64,000 bases of DNA from Nitrosospira multiformis (GTDB lineage Bacteria > Pseudomonadota > Gammaproteobacteria > Burkholderiales > Nitrosomonadaceae), in NCBI GenBank assembly GCA_017306155.1, contig JAFKJB010000003.1, forward strand, positions 1 to 64,000, written 5' to 3'. This document shows, one piece after another, positions 27,422 to 37,369 of this stretch. Positions within the stretch are counted from its first letter, which is position 1. Each line of letters starts with the position of its first letter. Position numbers and translations under genes: made by a program. The notes under the pieces are model-generated. The model saw only the letters and a program-made list of their open reading frames with translations. It was not told where the DNA came from and made no database searches.

Positions 27422-28831
27422 CTAATATATTTCCCTGACATCCACAAAATGTCCTGCAACCGCGGCGGCGGCGGCCATTGCAGGACTCACCAGGTGAGTA
27501 CGTCCCGCGGGGCCCTGCCTGCCCTCGAAGTTACGATTGGAAGTGGAAGCGCAGCGCTCGCCGGGCTCCAGCCTGTCGTCATTCATGGCGAGGCACATCG
27601 AGCAGCCCGGTTCGCGCCATTCAAATCCCGCATCGCGGAATATCCTGTCGAGCCCCTCCTGCTCCGCCTGATGCTTGACCAGGCCGGATCCCGGCACGAC
27701 CATCGCAAGCTTGATGCTCTTTGCAATACGACGCCCCCTTACCACCTCGGCGGCAGCCCGCAAATCTTCTATGCGGGCGTTCGTGCAGGAGCCGATGAAT
27801 ATCTTGTCGGGACGAATTTCACTGATCGGGGTATTGGGGGTCAGCGCCATATATTTGAGCGCCCGCTCCATGTCATGACGCTTCACTGCGTCCGCGATTT
27901 CTGCCGGATCAGGCACCTTTCCATCCACTGTCGTAACCATTTCCGGGGAGGTCCCCCAGGTTACCTGCGGCTTGATCGAGGGTGCGTCCAGTTGAACAAC
28001 CTTATCGAAACTCGCGCCCTCATCACTCTTCAGAGTACGCCAATAGGCAACCGCTTTTTCCCATGGATCGCCTTTAGGTGCAAAGGGACGGTCGCGGAGA
28101 TATTCAATGGTGACATCATCCACCGCCACCATTCCCGCGCGCGCGCCGGCTTCGATCGCCATGTTGCAGAGCGTCATGCGTCCTTCCATCGACAGTCCGC
28201 GAATCGCGCTGCCCGCAAACTCGATTGCATAGCCTGTACCCCCGGCGGTACCGATCCTGCCGATAACGGCAAGCGCAATGTCCTTCGCCGTAATGCCATG
28301 GCCCAGATTGCCCTCTACTGCGATCTGCATCGCTTTTGATTTCTTTGCCAATAAGCACTGTGTCGCCAGCACATGCTCCACCTCGGAAGTGCCTATGCCA
28401 AAAGCAAGGCATGCAAAAGCCCCATGCGTGCTGGTATGCGAGTCGCCGCAAACCACTGTCATTCCAGGCAAAGTGGCACCCTGTTCCGGTCCGATGACAT
28501 GCACGATACCTTGGCGCCGATCGTTCATTCTGAATTCGGTAATGCCCAATTCCTCGCAATTCTGGTCGAGCGTTTCCACTTGCAGGCGAGATACCGGATC
28601 GCTGATGCCGTGATCCCGCCCGGTGGTCGGCACATTGTGGTCTGCTACTGCCAGAATGGAACTGAGGCGCCACGGCTTGCGCCCAACCAGCTTCAACCCT
28701 TCGAACGCCTGGGGGCTGGTCACCTCGTGTACGAGGTGACGATCGATATAAAGCAGCGTCATGCCGCCGGGATCATTGGATTCTTCGTGCACCACGTGGC
28801 TTTGCCAGAGTTTGTCGTATAACGTTTGCAT
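27422..28831 (-). CDS. leuC: 3-isopropylmalate dehydratase large subunit
   Basis: 469 residues from the ATG at 28831 ([17 protein letters not shown]). Aconitase-family 4Fe-4S enzyme that isomerises isopropylmalate. Cluster ligands are visible in [14 protein letters not shown] and the CSMC pair ([13 protein letters not shown]). [25 protein letters not shown] is a family signature. It is first of the leuC-(entericidin)-leuD-leuB run; the reading upstream to 28903 is not supported by family length. Confidence 0.97.
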   Translation of the reverse strand: MQTLYDKLWQSHVVHEESNDPGGMTLLYIDRHLVHEVTSPQAFEGLKLVGRKPWRLSSILAVADHNVPTTGRDHGISDPVSRLQVETLDQNCEELGITEFRMNDRRQGIVHVIGPEQGATLPGMTVVCGDSHTSTHGAFACLAFGIGTSEVEHVLATQCLLAKKSKAMQIAVEGNLGHGITAKDIALAVIGRIGTAGGTGYAIEFAGSAIRGLSMEGRMTLCNMAIEAGARAGMVAVDDVTIEYLRDRPFAPKGDPWEKAVAYWRTLKSDEGASFDKVVQLDAPSIKPQVTWGTSPEMVTTVDGKVPDPAEIADAVKRHDMERALKYMALTPNTPISEIRPDKIFIGSCTNARIEDLRAAAEVVRGRRIAKSIKLAMVVPGSGLVKHQAEQEGLDRIFRDAGFEWREPGCSMCLAMNDDRLEPGERCASTSNRNFEGRQGPAGRTHLVSPAMAAAAAVAGHFVDVREIY

Positions 28832-28916
28832 GTGCGAAATGGGAATGACGGCTTCAAATCTCAATTTTTCATTATCCCATAACAGGATTTCGAGGAACAG
28901 CAAGAGGAGGCAATTG

Positions 28917-30065
28917 TCACGCGGAGCGGTCGATGTCCATTTTCCAGATTACCAGTCCCAGACCGAGCAACACGGCCATCGCACTGATCGTAAAAGTGAG
29001 ACCTGCCCCCAGCCAGTCCCACGAGTAACCGCTGAATATGCCGCCGATAGTGCCGCCGAGCCCGAACGTAAGGCTGGTGTAGAGCGCTTGCCCCTTCGCC
29101 TGGTGGCGCCCGCCGAAGAGCCGGTGCACCACCATCATGGCGGTGGCATGATGCGCGCCGTAGGTTGCGGCGTGCAGTACCTGTGCCAGCAATATGACGA
29201 ATGGCCATTCCACGCCCCAGCCTATCATCAGGAAGCGTGCTACGGCACAACCGAAACTGAACACCATGATCTGTTTCATGCGAAATCGGCGCATCAGCTG
29301 CGGCATCAGGAAAAATATGCCGATCTCGCAGATGACGCCTGTGGCCCACAACCAGCCTACGAGACTTTTGCTGTATCCGTACTCGACAAGATAAATCGAA
29401 TAAAAGGTGTAGTAGGGGCCATGCGCAAACACCATCAGCAGGCACGCTGCAAAAAAGGCCAGTACTTCCGGTCGTCGGAATATTTGCGGAATGGAATGCC
29501 CGGTGGCGGGATGCGTTACTGATCCGACTTCAGGGATCAGGCGTGAAAAAAAGACAATGCCGAACTTGAAGCCAAGGACAGCCCATAGCAGCGAACCGAT
29601 ACTGGTTGCATCCAGCAGATAACCGACACCGGTTACCGCCAGAATGAATCCTACTGAACCCCAGACCCGGATGAGTCCGTATTTTGTGATGCTTTCTCCA
29701 AGATATGAAAGCGTCGTTGCCTCGATCAGCGGCAGGGAAGCGCTCCAGAAAAAGCTCATCAGCGCCATGACCACAAACAGCCAGCTATAGGACTCGTCGA
29801 TAAAAACGCCGCAGTAGCTGATCAAGCCTGCGATTGCAGCCCATCGTACAATGAGCATGCGTTTGCCGATGTGATCTGCAAGCCAGCCCCAGGCAGCTGG
29901 AGCAAAGATGCGAGTGACATGCAGCAGGGACATGAGCACGCCGATCTGAAAGGAAGCGAAGGAAAGGGATTTGAGGTAAAGAGTCCAGTAAGGAGCAAAA
30001 GCGCCAATAAAGGCAAAATGGAAGAAATAGAAGCCGGAAAGACGCCAATAGGGGATGGATTGCAT
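28917..30065 (-). CDS. MFS transporter of the HcaT/LacY-like group
   Basis: 382 residues with about twelve hydrophobic segments. The N-terminus [29 protein letters not shown] and the loop [12 protein letters not shown] (MFS motif A variant) are typical of the MFS_1-like group that includes the phenylpropionate transporter HcaT. The substrate cannot be inferred. It lies upstream of leuC on the same strand with an 85-base gap, and downstream of a terminator, so it is probably its own unit or the first gene before the leu genes. Confidence 0.85.
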   Translation of the reverse strand: MQSIPYWRLSGFYFFHFAFIGAFAPYWTLYLKSLSFASFQIGVLMSLLHVTRIFAPAAWGWLADHIGKRMLIVRWAAIAGLISYCGVFIDESYSWLFVVMALMSFFWSASLPLIEATTLSYLGESITKYGLIRVWGSVGFILAVTGVGYLLDATSIGSLLWAVLGFKFGIVFFSRLIPEVGSVTHPATGHSIPQIFRRPEVLAFFAACLLMVFAHGPYYTFYSIYLVEYGYSKSLVGWLWATGVICEIGIFFLMPQLMRRFRMKQIMVFSFGCAVARFLMIGWGVEWPFVILLAQVLHAATYGAHHATAMMVVHRLFGGRHQAKGQALYTSLTFGLGGTIGGIFSGYSWDWLGAGLTFTISAMAVLLGLGLVIWKMDIDRSA

Positions 30066-30190
30066 TTATGCGAGTTTACAGGCTATTTAACGAATCATTT
30101 AATCAGCCTGTAACGGATAGTGTTTTAAAGCGTGATGTTCTCCGCCTGTTGCCTGTGTGGTGGAAGGTCGAGCAGCATGCAATCCCATAA

Positions 30191-30225
30191 AACAAGGGGT
30201 GCAGGATAATCCTGCACCCCTTGTT
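30191..30225 (-). terminator. Intrinsic terminator after the PRC-barrel gene
   Basis: A perfect 16-bp stem (AACAAGGGGTGCAGGA with its complement) and three-base loop. On the minus strand it is followed by a T-rich run reading TTGTTTTAT. It lies about 25 bases after the stop of the leftward PRC-barrel gene and isolates it from the MFS gene. Confidence 0.85.
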
Positions 30226-30248
30226 CACTTGACACTACCTAAAAGTTT

Positions 30249-30797
30249 TTACTTGTGCGTGTGAAAGGTATCGTCGGTTTTGTCTTTCACATGGTCAGCG
30301 CCGACCGGTGCAACCGGGATAATTCTTTCATTATTTCGATGAGTAGGTGTCGCATAGTCTTTCTTGGAGCTGGTTTCGTAGCTTGTATCCATGTAAGACT
30401 TCGTTCCATAGTAGGAATGGATGGTATTCTGCCAGGACGGGTCCGCCATATCCGGCCAGTTATCCTTATCGAATCCCGGCGCGGAGTTGAGGCGTGCCTT
30501 CTCCACATCAAGGATGAAGCGCTTGTTCTCCGTATCGAGTGTCAGCGCGTTCCAGGGCACTGCGAAGAGCTTATCTCCCATTCCCAGAAATCCGCCGAAA
30601 GACAGCACGGCATAAGCGATTTTGCCGTTGTTCATGTCGAGCATGATTTCCTGGATGTCGCCAAGATCTTCGTCCCTGGTGTTGTATACATCCTCGCCAA
30701 TGAGAGTATCCGCACCCATCAGACGAGGCCCGGGACCCTTTCCTTCCTTGTCATGCTTCTTGTACATGCCGTAGGTATCGCGATCTGTATAAGCCAT
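30249..30797 (-). CDS. PRC-barrel domain protein
   Basis: 182 residues. The segment RLMGADTLIGEDVYNTRDEDLGDIQEIMLDMNNGKIAYAVLSFGG is a PRC-barrel domain, the small beta-barrel named for photosynthetic reaction-centre H subunits. It continues into LFAVPWNALTLDTENKRFILDVEKARL, the rest of the standard single-domain family. The C-terminus is polar, rich in Tyr, Ser and His. There is no signal peptide. Such stand-alone proteins are often stress-related in proteobacteria but have no defined activity. Monocistronic, with its own terminator. Confidence 0.88.
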   Translation of the reverse strand: MAYTDRDTYGMYKKHDKEGKGPGPRLMGADTLIGEDVYNTRDEDLGDIQEIMLDMNNGKIAYAVLSFGGFLGMGDKLFAVPWNALTLDTENKRFILDVEKARLNSAPGFDKDNWPDMADPSWQNTIHSYYGTKSYMDTSYETSSKKDYATPTHRNNERIIPVAPVGADHVKDKTDDTFHTHK

Positions 30798-31244
30798 GAT
30801 TATCTCCTATGAAAGTATGAAATTAGTAAATTCTTAAAGGCTGCTGCTTGAATTTCCTGTTAAGAACTTCTCTTCATTCACCCTCGCCGCTTCGATCCGG
30901 CTTCTGCCACTTCCTGCCAGTGTGCCGGTCCTTCCTCGAAGCACTTCAGACACGTGCAGGATGCTCCAACCGGCAAAGAGAGTCAGTACGGTATCGAACA
31001 AAAACGGACTTTTCTGCATATCGCATGCAATTCACCCTTATCAGAACTTTATATGTCTGAAAGCGTACAGAAGCGCCCTTTCTATTTGAGGAAAATTGCA
31101 ATAGCAATTCGTCATCGATAAGAGATAAGGAATGAAGGGAAAATGAAGGAATACAAGGACAGGCTGTTCTACGAAAGGTAAGGCCTCCCCTCCGCTCGAA
31201 ATGAGCAGCGTCACGCTGCGTAAATGTCACATAGATAAATAATC
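30798..31244. other. Divergent promoter region between the PRC-barrel gene and egtB
   Basis: About 450 bases that must hold promoters for both flanking genes. A short hairpin GCAGCG-TCA-CGCTGC (31205-31219) lies in the egtB leader. No gene is supportable here. Confidence 0.4.
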
Positions 31245-32564
31245 ATGCTGAAAACACTCGATCGCCCTGTCGAATTACCGTCATTGCCGGCATGGCTTCA
31301 ACGATATCGTGAAGTTCGCAGCCAGACATTGAAACTCGTTGAAACACTTGGGCCGGATGATCAGATGGTCCAGTCCATGGCCGATGCGAGTCCATCCAAA
31401 TGGCATCTCGCCCATACCACGTGGTTCTTCGAGGAATTCATCCTCGCGCAGCATTTTCACCGTTATGCCCGTTTCGATGAGCGGTTCAGCTTTCTCTTCA
31501 ATTCGTACTACAAACGGCTGGGAGGGCATCCCCATCGCTCTATTCGGGGTACGTTTTCCCGTCCCAACCTCGATCAGGTTCGTCTTTATCGTGTCTGCGT
31601 AGACAATGCCATGGAGGAGTTGCTCGCGCGCGAAGCTTCAGCCGAAGTTTTACGATTGCTTGAGCTAGGGTTGAATCATGAGCAGCAACATCAGGAACTG
31701 ATCGTTACGGATATCAAGCATGCCTTCTGGATCAATCCTCTGCGGCCCAGCTATCAGCCGGAACGAATGCGCGTTGTTGCAGCAACCGCGACGACTGTTC
31801 CATCGCTGGAATGGTATTGTTTTGACGAAGGCCTCTACCAGACAGGGCACGATACGCCTGATTTTGCCTTTGATAATGAATTACCCCGGCATCCCACTTA
31901 TCTGAGTCCCTTCTGCATTGCCTCCCGTCTTGTAACGAACGGGGAATACCTGGAATTCATGGCCGACGGAGGCTATACGCGGCCGGAATTATGGCTGTCG
32001 GATGCCTGGGATCATGTATGCGAGAATCAATGGACAGCGCCGCTCTACTGGGAACAGATGGGCGATGGCTGGAGCCAGTTCACCTGCCGCGGTACCGTGC
32101 CGCTCGACCCGGGCGAACCGGTATGTCATGTGAGCTTTTATGAAGCGGACGCGTTCGCGCGCTGGGCAGGCGTCCGCCTGCCAACGGAATCCGAATGGGA
32201 AGTCGCTGCGAAATCCAGCGGATGCACGGCCATTTCTGCAAACCTGCTTGAAAGCGGAATTTATCATCCCGCGCCCACCGTTCATTCCAGATCGCAACGA
32301 CCGGGCATGCAACAGATGCTGGGCGATGCGTGGGAATGGACGTCAAGTCCTTATTCCGCCTATCCTGGTTATTGTCCGCCAGCGGGGGCGGAAGGAGAAT
32401 ATAACGGGAAATTCATGTGTAACCAGATGGTCCTGCGCGGCGGTTCCTGCGTGACACCTCGATCTCATATACGAGAGTCATACCGCAATTTCTTTCTGCC
32501 GCAGAAGCGCTGGCAGTTCTCCGGGATACGCCTGGCTAATGACCGTAATGACAAGGCTGCATGA
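31245..32564 (+). CDS. egtB: Ergothioneine-type sulfoxide synthase EgtB
   Basis: 439 residues. The N-terminal DinB-like domain carries HLAHTTWFFEEF and the iron-binding HX3HXE motif (NHEQQHQELIVTD, near residues 145-151). The C-terminal formylglycine-generating-enzyme-like domain (about 200-437) shows HPVYLSPF-type strands, RLPTESEWEVAA, GDAWEWTSSPY and GGSCVTPRSHIRESYRNFF. Family members couple a sulfur donor to hercynine with oxygen. It overlaps egtD by four bases, giving hercynine synthesis and sulfoxidation in one transcript. EgtA, EgtC and EgtE are not nearby, so the sulfur donor (cysteine or gamma-glutamylcysteine) is open. Confidence 0.93.
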   Translation: MLKTLDRPVELPSLPAWLQRYREVRSQTLKLVETLGPDDQMVQSMADASPSKWHLAHTTWFFEEFILAQHFHRYARFDERFSFLFNSYYKRLGGHPHRSIRGTFSRPNLDQVRLYRVCVDNAMEELLAREASAEVLRLLELGLNHEQQHQELIVTDIKHAFWINPLRPSYQPERMRVVAATATTVPSLEWYCFDEGLYQTGHDTPDFAFDNELPRHPTYLSPFCIASRLVTNGEYLEFMADGGYTRPELWLSDAWDHVCENQWTAPLYWEQMGDGWSQFTCRGTVPLDPGEPVCHVSFYEADAFARWAGVRLPTESEWEVAAKSSGCTAISANLLESGIYHPAPTVHSRSQRPGMQQMLGDAWEWTSSPYSAYPGYCPPAGAEGEYNGKFMCNQMVLRGGSCVTPRSHIRESYRNFFLPQKRWQFSGIRLANDRNDKAA

Positions 32565-33538
32565 TGATCATATCGAAATACCTAAACCGGAAACCAGCTC
32601 CTGCTCCGCTCCCTTCCATCGCCGAGGATGTGCTGGCAGGCTTTTCTCGCACACCCAAAAGCCTGCCACCGAAGCTTCTTTACGATGCGACGGGATCCGC
32701 CTTGTTTGAACAGATCACCTGTCTGCCGGAATATTATCCCACGCGAACGGAAGCAGGCATCCTGACAGCCCATGCGGAGGAGATATGCAGCCATCTTCGC
32801 CGCAATGTCTCGGTCAGCGAACTTGGGGCCGGCGCCGCCACCAAGACCCGCATTCTGCTGCGTTCTCTTGTGCAACGGCAATTCGGCGTGAACTATTTTC
32901 CGCTCGATGTCTCCGATGCCGCCTTGCGGTTGGCCAAGGATGAGGTGGAAGGCGAATTGAGGACAGTGAAAGTTCACCCGCAGCTTGGAGATTTCGACAA
33001 CCTGGCATTTCTTGAACATCAGACTCCGCCACGCCTTGTTCTTTATATCGGTTCCAGTATCGGAAACCTGGAAAATGATCAAGCGGTAGCTCTGCTGCAA
33101 AACATTGCACTGAATCTGTCAATCGGAGATAAACTGCTGCTCGGGGCAGATCTCGTCAAGGATGCCGAAGTCATGCGCGCGGCGTATGACGATGGAGAGG
33201 GAGTGACCGCTTTATTCAATAAAAACCTTCTTGCCCGGATCAACCGGGAACTAGGCGGGCACTTCGATCCCGAATCGTTTTGCCATGTCTCATTCTGGAA
33301 TGAGGCAGAATCACGCATTGAACTGCATCTTGAAAGCGCTTACCGGCAGGCGATCAGGATAGATGCGCTTGATATGGCATTCCACTTTGATCGGGGCGAA
33401 CGGATTCATACGGAAAACAGTTACAAATACACCGTTGAGCATCTCGAAAACCTGCTCCGATCCGGCGGCTTCCAGGTCGAGCATACCTGGACGGACCCTG
33501 ATTCCTGGTTTGCGGTCAGCCTTGGCGTAATAACATGA
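32561..33538 (+). CDS. egtD: L-histidine N(alpha)-methyltransferase EgtD
   Basis: 325 residues. It trimethylates histidine to hercynine with S-adenosylmethionine. Family signatures are PPKLLYDATGSALFEQIT, LPEYYPTRTEAGIL, the SAM loop ELGAGAATKTRILL and LYIGSSIGNLE. The end ...WTDPDSWFAVSLGV is also typical. Start overlaps the egtB stop (ATGATGA). Full length, so a complete two-gene thiol-histidine module is present. Confidence 0.95.
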   Translation: MMIISKYLNRKPAPAPLPSIAEDVLAGFSRTPKSLPPKLLYDATGSALFEQITCLPEYYPTRTEAGILTAHAEEICSHLRRNVSVSELGAGAATKTRILLRSLVQRQFGVNYFPLDVSDAALRLAKDEVEGELRTVKVHPQLGDFDNLAFLEHQTPPRLVLYIGSSIGNLENDQAVALLQNIALNLSIGDKLLLGADLVKDAEVMRAAYDDGEGVTALFNKNLLARINRELGGHFDPESFCHVSFWNEAESRIELHLESAYRQAIRIDALDMAFHFDRGERIHTENSYKYTVEHLENLLRSGGFQVEHTWTDPDSWFAVSLGVIT

Positions 33539-33739
33539 AAAACCGCTCGGATTTATGATCCGATTGATGTGATCTCGATTCCGGTATGATTTCCATTTCC
33601 GAGTTGCAACTCGCGGCACTCGGGTAGCTCGTCCATTCGCTGTATCAGTATCAAAGACGGGGCCAAACAGTAAAATTACAGGAAGACAAATGTGTTCGGA
33701 TAAAAAATCCGCGCCGGGAATCGAGAATGAGGAACATGA

Positions 33740-34489
33740 ATGTTTGAGTGGCTGACAAGTCCGGAAGCATGGGTTGCATTAGTGACGTTGACGGCGCTGG
33801 AAATCGTTCTGGGTATCGACAACATTATCTTCATCTCAATACTGGTAGGGCGTCTTCCCGAAGCCCGGCGAAATTTTGCCAGGAGGATGGGCCTTGGTCT
33901 CGCGATGCTGAGCCGGCTTGCGCTCTTGTTCTCGATCTCCTGGGTAATGGGCCTGACCAAACCCTGGTTTGCTGTTTTCGGTAATTCCATTTCAGGGCGC
34001 GATGTCGTCCTGATCGGAGGAGGACTGTTTCTCCTGTTCAAGGCCACCCATGAAATACATAACAGTCTGGAAGGCACGGACAACAGCAGCAGGAACATCT
34101 CCGCCACGAGCGTAGGCATGGTCCTGCTACAGATTGCCATCCTTGATATTGTGTTCTCGCTGGATTCCGTCATAACGGCTGTCGGCCTGGTCGACCACAT
34201 TACATTGATGGCTATTGCCATCATTCTCGCGGTTCTGGTCATGCTCCTGGCAGCCAAGCCGATAGGAGATTTCGTAGAGAACCATCCGACAATCAAAATC
34301 CTTGCCCTTTCCTTCCTGATACTGGTCGGCGTTACCCTCATCGTCGAGGGGTTCGACGTCCATGTTCCGAAAGGCTACATCTACTTTGCCATGGCTTTCT
34401 CGGTCACTGTGGAATTTCTCAACCTTCGGCTACGCAAGAAAACGGTGGAACCGGTCAGGTTGCACCGGCATATAGACAATGTCGACTGA
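33740..34489 (+). CDS. TerC family integral membrane protein
   Basis: 249 residues with about seven membrane spans. It carries the two conserved TerC motifs with paired acidic residues, ALEIVLGIDNIIFISILVGRLP (residues ~20-41) and DIVFSLDSVITAVGLVDHI. TerC proteins (Escherichia coli YgaP-neighbour/Alx-type, YoaE) are linked to manganese or metal handling and tellurite resistance; transport of Mn is shown for some. There is no visible yybP-ykoY riboswitch in the 200-base leader, although a 14-bp palindrome (CGAGTTGCAACTCG, 33600-33613) lies there. mnmC follows after 48 bases. Confidence 0.9.
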   Translation: MFEWLTSPEAWVALVTLTALEIVLGIDNIIFISILVGRLPEARRNFARRMGLGLAMLSRLALLFSISWVMGLTKPWFAVFGNSISGRDVVLIGGGLFLLFKATHEIHNSLEGTDNSSRNISATSVGMVLLQIAILDIVFSLDSVITAVGLVDHITLMAIAIILAVLVMLLAAKPIGDFVENHPTIKILALSFLILVGVTLIVEGFDVHVPKGYIYFAMAFSVTVEFLNLRLRKKTVEPVRLHRHIDNVD

Positions 34490-34537
34490 CGATGGACCCC
34501 GGCTTTTCGCCAGCGTATCGGCTGGATCTTCGCTCGC

Positions 34538-36394
34538 ATGCTTGACTGGCAAAACGGACACCTGTATTCCGCCCGCTTCGGGGACGTCTATTTCTCAAGG
34601 GATTCGGGACTGGAAGAAAAACGGTACGTCTTCCTGCGAGGCAACCGGCTGGCCGACCGGTTCGGATCGTTGCAGCCCGGCACCGCGTTTTCCATTGGAG
34701 AAACGGGGTTCGGCACAGGACTGAGCTTTTTATGTGCCTGGCAGCTATTCGATGCAGTTGCATCACCTGGAGCCAGCCTCGATTTTTTCAGCATTGAAAA
34801 ATATCCGCTCGATGAAGAAGAACTGAGCGCAGCGCTCGCACTCTGGCCCCAACTGCGCCCATATACCGCTGGGCTCATGCTGCGCTGGCGGCGGCGCGTA
34901 CCCGGATGGAATCGATGGAGTTTTGCCGGGGGAAGGGTACGTCTCACGCTGGCAATAGAAGACGTGGCCGAAGCGCTGCCTGAAACGCATGGTATCGATG
35001 CATGGTTTCTTGACGGCTTTTCACCCGCGCGAAATCCGGAAATGTGGACACAGCAGATTTTCCACTGCATTGCACGCGCATCGCGGGCAGGCGCAAGCTT
35101 TGCGACCTATACCTGTGCCGGCGTTGTTCGTCGCGCTTTAGAGCAAGCAGGGTTTCAGGTCAGAAAAATATCCGGCTTTGGCCGTAAGCGTGAAATGCTG
35201 CAGGGTGAGCTTCCTGGCCCGTTTCCCGTTCGACCTGCTCCCTCCACCGCGATCGTTATCGGAGGGGGAGTAGCGGGATGTGCCGCTGCTTCGGCGCTGG
35301 CCGACCGTGGGCTTGTAGTTGAACTCCTGGAATCGGAGCCCTTCCTCGCGGCCGGCGCATCAGGCAACCCGATTGGCATACTGCATGCCCGCCTGAGTGC
35401 AGGAATGAATGCCCTGCACCGTTTCGTGCTGGCCTCCTACGGACATGCGCTCACCTTGCTTGACGAGAAGCTGCCCGTCGACGATGTCATGCGAAGTGAA
35501 TGCGGAGAGCTACAGTTGTCATTCTCCGCCGAAGAAGCAAGACGGATCGAGAAGCTTGCGGCCCTCAATTGGCCCTCGCATGTATTCCGGTCAGTAGATG
35601 CGGCCGAAGCATCGGCCCTTGCGGGAATTGAGCTTGCATACGGCGGCCTCTGGTTCCCCGGCAGCGGCTGGCTCGCTCCGCCGCAACTTTGTGCAGCATT
35701 GCTTGGCAGTCCGCTTATCACCCTGTATACCGGTCGTACGGTAAAATCACTTATTCGAACGGGTCACGGCTGGTGTGTGCAGACAGAAGATCAGAGGGAG
35801 CAAGTGTCGTCCCTGGAGGCTGAGATAGTTGTTGTTTGCACCGGGTACCAGGTGAAATCGCTTCCGGCGTTGGCAAACCTGCCGCTAACCCCGGTACGCG
35901 GGCAGCTTACGTTGATTCCTGCAACGCCCGCAAGCCGGAATCTCCGCACCATCGTATGCGGGAGCGGCTATCTCGCTCCTGTTGTTGCAGGACGGCATGT
36001 GGCGGGAGCAACCCATCGTTTCAACGATACATCGATTAACCTGAATGTACCGGAGCATGCTGAAAACTTATCCAGACTACGCGAAATCTCTCCCGTGCTC
36101 CAAAGGCTGAGTGACGATGTAATTCAAGATGCCAGGCAGCTTGAGCAACTGGAGGGACGCGCCTCTATCAGGGGATCTGCTCCAGGCGCCATGCCGCTCG
36201 TCGGGAAACTTCTGCCCGGACTGTATACCAGCCTCGGCCATGGAACGCGGGGACTGATTACCGCGGGACTTTCAGCCGAATCGGTTGCGGCAACTGCGTG
36301 CGCGCAATTACTGCCACTGCCATTGTCTGTGGTCAATGCGCTCTCGCCTGCCCGGAGGATTTCTACCGCTGCTCCGGTTTCAGACAAGGGATAA
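34538..36394 (+). CDS. mnmC: Bifunctional tRNA mnm5s2U34 biosynthesis protein MnmC
   Basis: 618 residues. The N-terminal half is a SAM-dependent methyltransferase (MnmC2) with FGDVYFSRDSGLEE, GETGFGTGLSFL and WFLDGFSPARNPEMW. The C-terminal half is an FAD-dependent oxidase (MnmC1) beginning AIVIGGGVAGCAAASAL near residue 238, with GAASGNPIGILH-type and LGHGTRGL motifs. The enzyme finishes the 5-methylaminomethyl-2-thiouridine wobble base. No earlier in-frame start exists after the TGA at 34487, so the N-terminus is a few residues shorter than in Escherichia coli. No strong Shine-Dalgarno is seen. Confidence 0.95.
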   Translation: MLDWQNGHLYSARFGDVYFSRDSGLEEKRYVFLRGNRLADRFGSLQPGTAFSIGETGFGTGLSFLCAWQLFDAVASPGASLDFFSIEKYPLDEEELSAALALWPQLRPYTAGLMLRWRRRVPGWNRWSFAGGRVRLTLAIEDVAEALPETHGIDAWFLDGFSPARNPEMWTQQIFHCIARASRAGASFATYTCAGVVRRALEQAGFQVRKISGFGRKREMLQGELPGPFPVRPAPSTAIVIGGGVAGCAAASALADRGLVVELLESEPFLAAGASGNPIGILHARLSAGMNALHRFVLASYGHALTLLDEKLPVDDVMRSECGELQLSFSAEEARRIEKLAALNWPSHVFRSVDAAEASALAGIELAYGGLWFPGSGWLAPPQLCAALLGSPLITLYTGRTVKSLIRTGHGWCVQTEDQREQVSSLEAEIVVVCTGYQVKSLPALANLPLTPVRGQLTLIPATPASRNLRTIVCGSGYLAPVVAGRHVAGATHRFNDTSINLNVPEHAENLSRLREISPVLQRLSDDVIQDARQLEQLEGRASIRGSAPGAMPLVGKLLPGLYTSLGHGTRGLITAGLSAESVAATACAQLLPLPLSVVNALSPARRISTAAPVSDKG

Positions 36395-36587
36395 AGTGTA
36401 CTAGAGTCCAATGGGCAACGTGATTGAAAACCAGTAGAATACGCTCGCATCTCTCTCGGATGATTCCCTTTACACCGCTCTTGACATGGTTTGCTCTGTA
36501 CAAGGAAACCGATCCCGGGCTGTTCTATCCGTTGGCAGAGAGAGCGAGTTTTGAACGCTGGCAGGAACGCTCTTACAGAGGAATCTT

Positions 36588-36971
36588 ATGAACGCAAAAC
36601 CCAAGCCCGAGCCGCTAAAAGGCGCGCAGCCCAATCCTCAGCCGACGCAGCCACCCATGCCGATCAGCTGCTGGACGAGCGCTGCCATCGGCATTACTAC
36701 CTACATATTCGAGGAATCGGAGGAAGCTCTGCGTCAATCCGGCCTCGTACCCGATTGGCTCGGTTATCCCGCGGATCCGGGTCACGGCGTGGCCGTGCCT
36801 GCTCATCCCGACTTCCCTAACTACCTGAAGCTCCTGAGGCTGAAAAATGGCCATTTGCGTCTCACAATCGACGTTCGTGCCGTATGGAAAGCAGACGGTC
36901 AATTTCAGCGTTTTCTGGGCGGCCTGACAGCCGATGCAAACCTTTCCCTGGTTAAAAGAGAGTCGGCCTGA
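36588..36971 (+). CDS. Unrecognised 127-residue protein
   Basis: Starts at an ATG with GAGG seven bases upstream and ends 45 bases before an intrinsic terminator, so it looks like a genuine single-gene transcript. The first 24 residues are Pro/Lys/Gln-rich and disordered-looking. The rest (ISCWTSAAIGITTYIFEESEEALRQ...) is a mixed alpha/beta globular pattern with no membrane segment, signal peptide or motif I know. One Cys is present, near residue 28. Function unknown; likely cytoplasmic. Confidence 0.6.
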   Translation: MNAKPKPEPLKGAQPNPQPTQPPMPISCWTSAAIGITTYIFEESEEALRQSGLVPDWLGYPADPGHGVAVPAHPDFPNYLKLLRLKNGHLRLTIDVRAVWKADGQFQRFLGGLTADANLSLVKRESA

Positions 36972-37016
36972 TATCAAGGCACCTTCTTCATTCGAAGAAT
37001 CTCCGATACAAAAAAG

Positions 37017-37044
37017 AAGGGTTGGGCAAAACTGCCCAACCCTT
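37017..37044. terminator. Bidirectional intrinsic terminator
   Basis: A 12-bp perfect stem AAGGGTTGGGCA / TGCCCAACCCTT with loop AAAC. On the minus strand it is followed by TCTTTTTTG, a good U-tract; on the plus strand the T-run is short (TTTCTC). It separates the convergent 127-residue protein gene and the small lipoprotein gene. Confidence 0.8.
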
Positions 37045-37113
37045 TCTCATGCACGGAGAGTGTGCATGCTCCAGGTGTTTAGTCCCTTCGCAGAACCACT
37101 CGCCAAAATTTTC

Positions 37114-37272
37114 TCAAGTTTTTTCCTGGGGATCCTGATGCTCTTCCGGGACGTGATGGTCGGGAGTAATAACTTTCCCGTAGGACGACGGGTCAGGTGA
37201 TTCCGGGATGGAAGGTTTGCAGCCGGCAGCAGTAAACAATATCAGTGCGGCAGCCAGAAATGTGAGTTTCAT
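37114..37272 (-). CDS. Small lipoprotein (52 residues), unrecognised
   Basis: ATG at 37272 with GGAGAA upstream at good spacing. The sequence begins MKLTFLAAALILFTAAGCKP, a signal peptide with lipobox TAAGC, and continues as a short hydrophilic, Pro- and acid-rich tail ending HQDPQEKT. The mature part is only about 35 residues. The gene is closed by an intrinsic terminator at 37017-37044 and preceded by an FNR-type box at 37356-37369, so it looks like a complete, regulated transcription unit. I do not recognise the family; it resembles the many tiny envelope lipoproteins of proteobacteria. Confidence 0.72.
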   Translation of the reverse strand: MKLTFLAAALILFTAAGCKPSIPESPDPSSYGKVITPDHHVPEEHQDPQEKT

Positions 37273-37355
37273 TTATCCGTTCTCCGTAAGAAATGGAATA
37301 TTTGCTCTTGTAATTGTTACGGAAAGAATAATGTTCCCTTCTGCCATTTACTGTT

Positions 37356-37369
37356 TTGATCCAGATCAA
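37356..37369. promoter_or_regulatory. FNR/Anr-type binding site
   Basis: TTGATCCAGATCAA is an exact match to the TTGAT-N4-ATCAA consensus of FNR/Anr/Dnr regulators. Its centre is 90 bases upstream of the small lipoprotein ATG. If it acts as a class II site at about -41, transcription would start near 37321, leaving a leader of about 50 bases. Confidence 0.6.

Noticed and set aside
33539-33739. Possible manganese (yybP-ykoY) riboswitch upstream of the TerC gene
   Set aside because: I looked for the conserved paired loops and did not find them; only two short unrelated inverted repeats are present.
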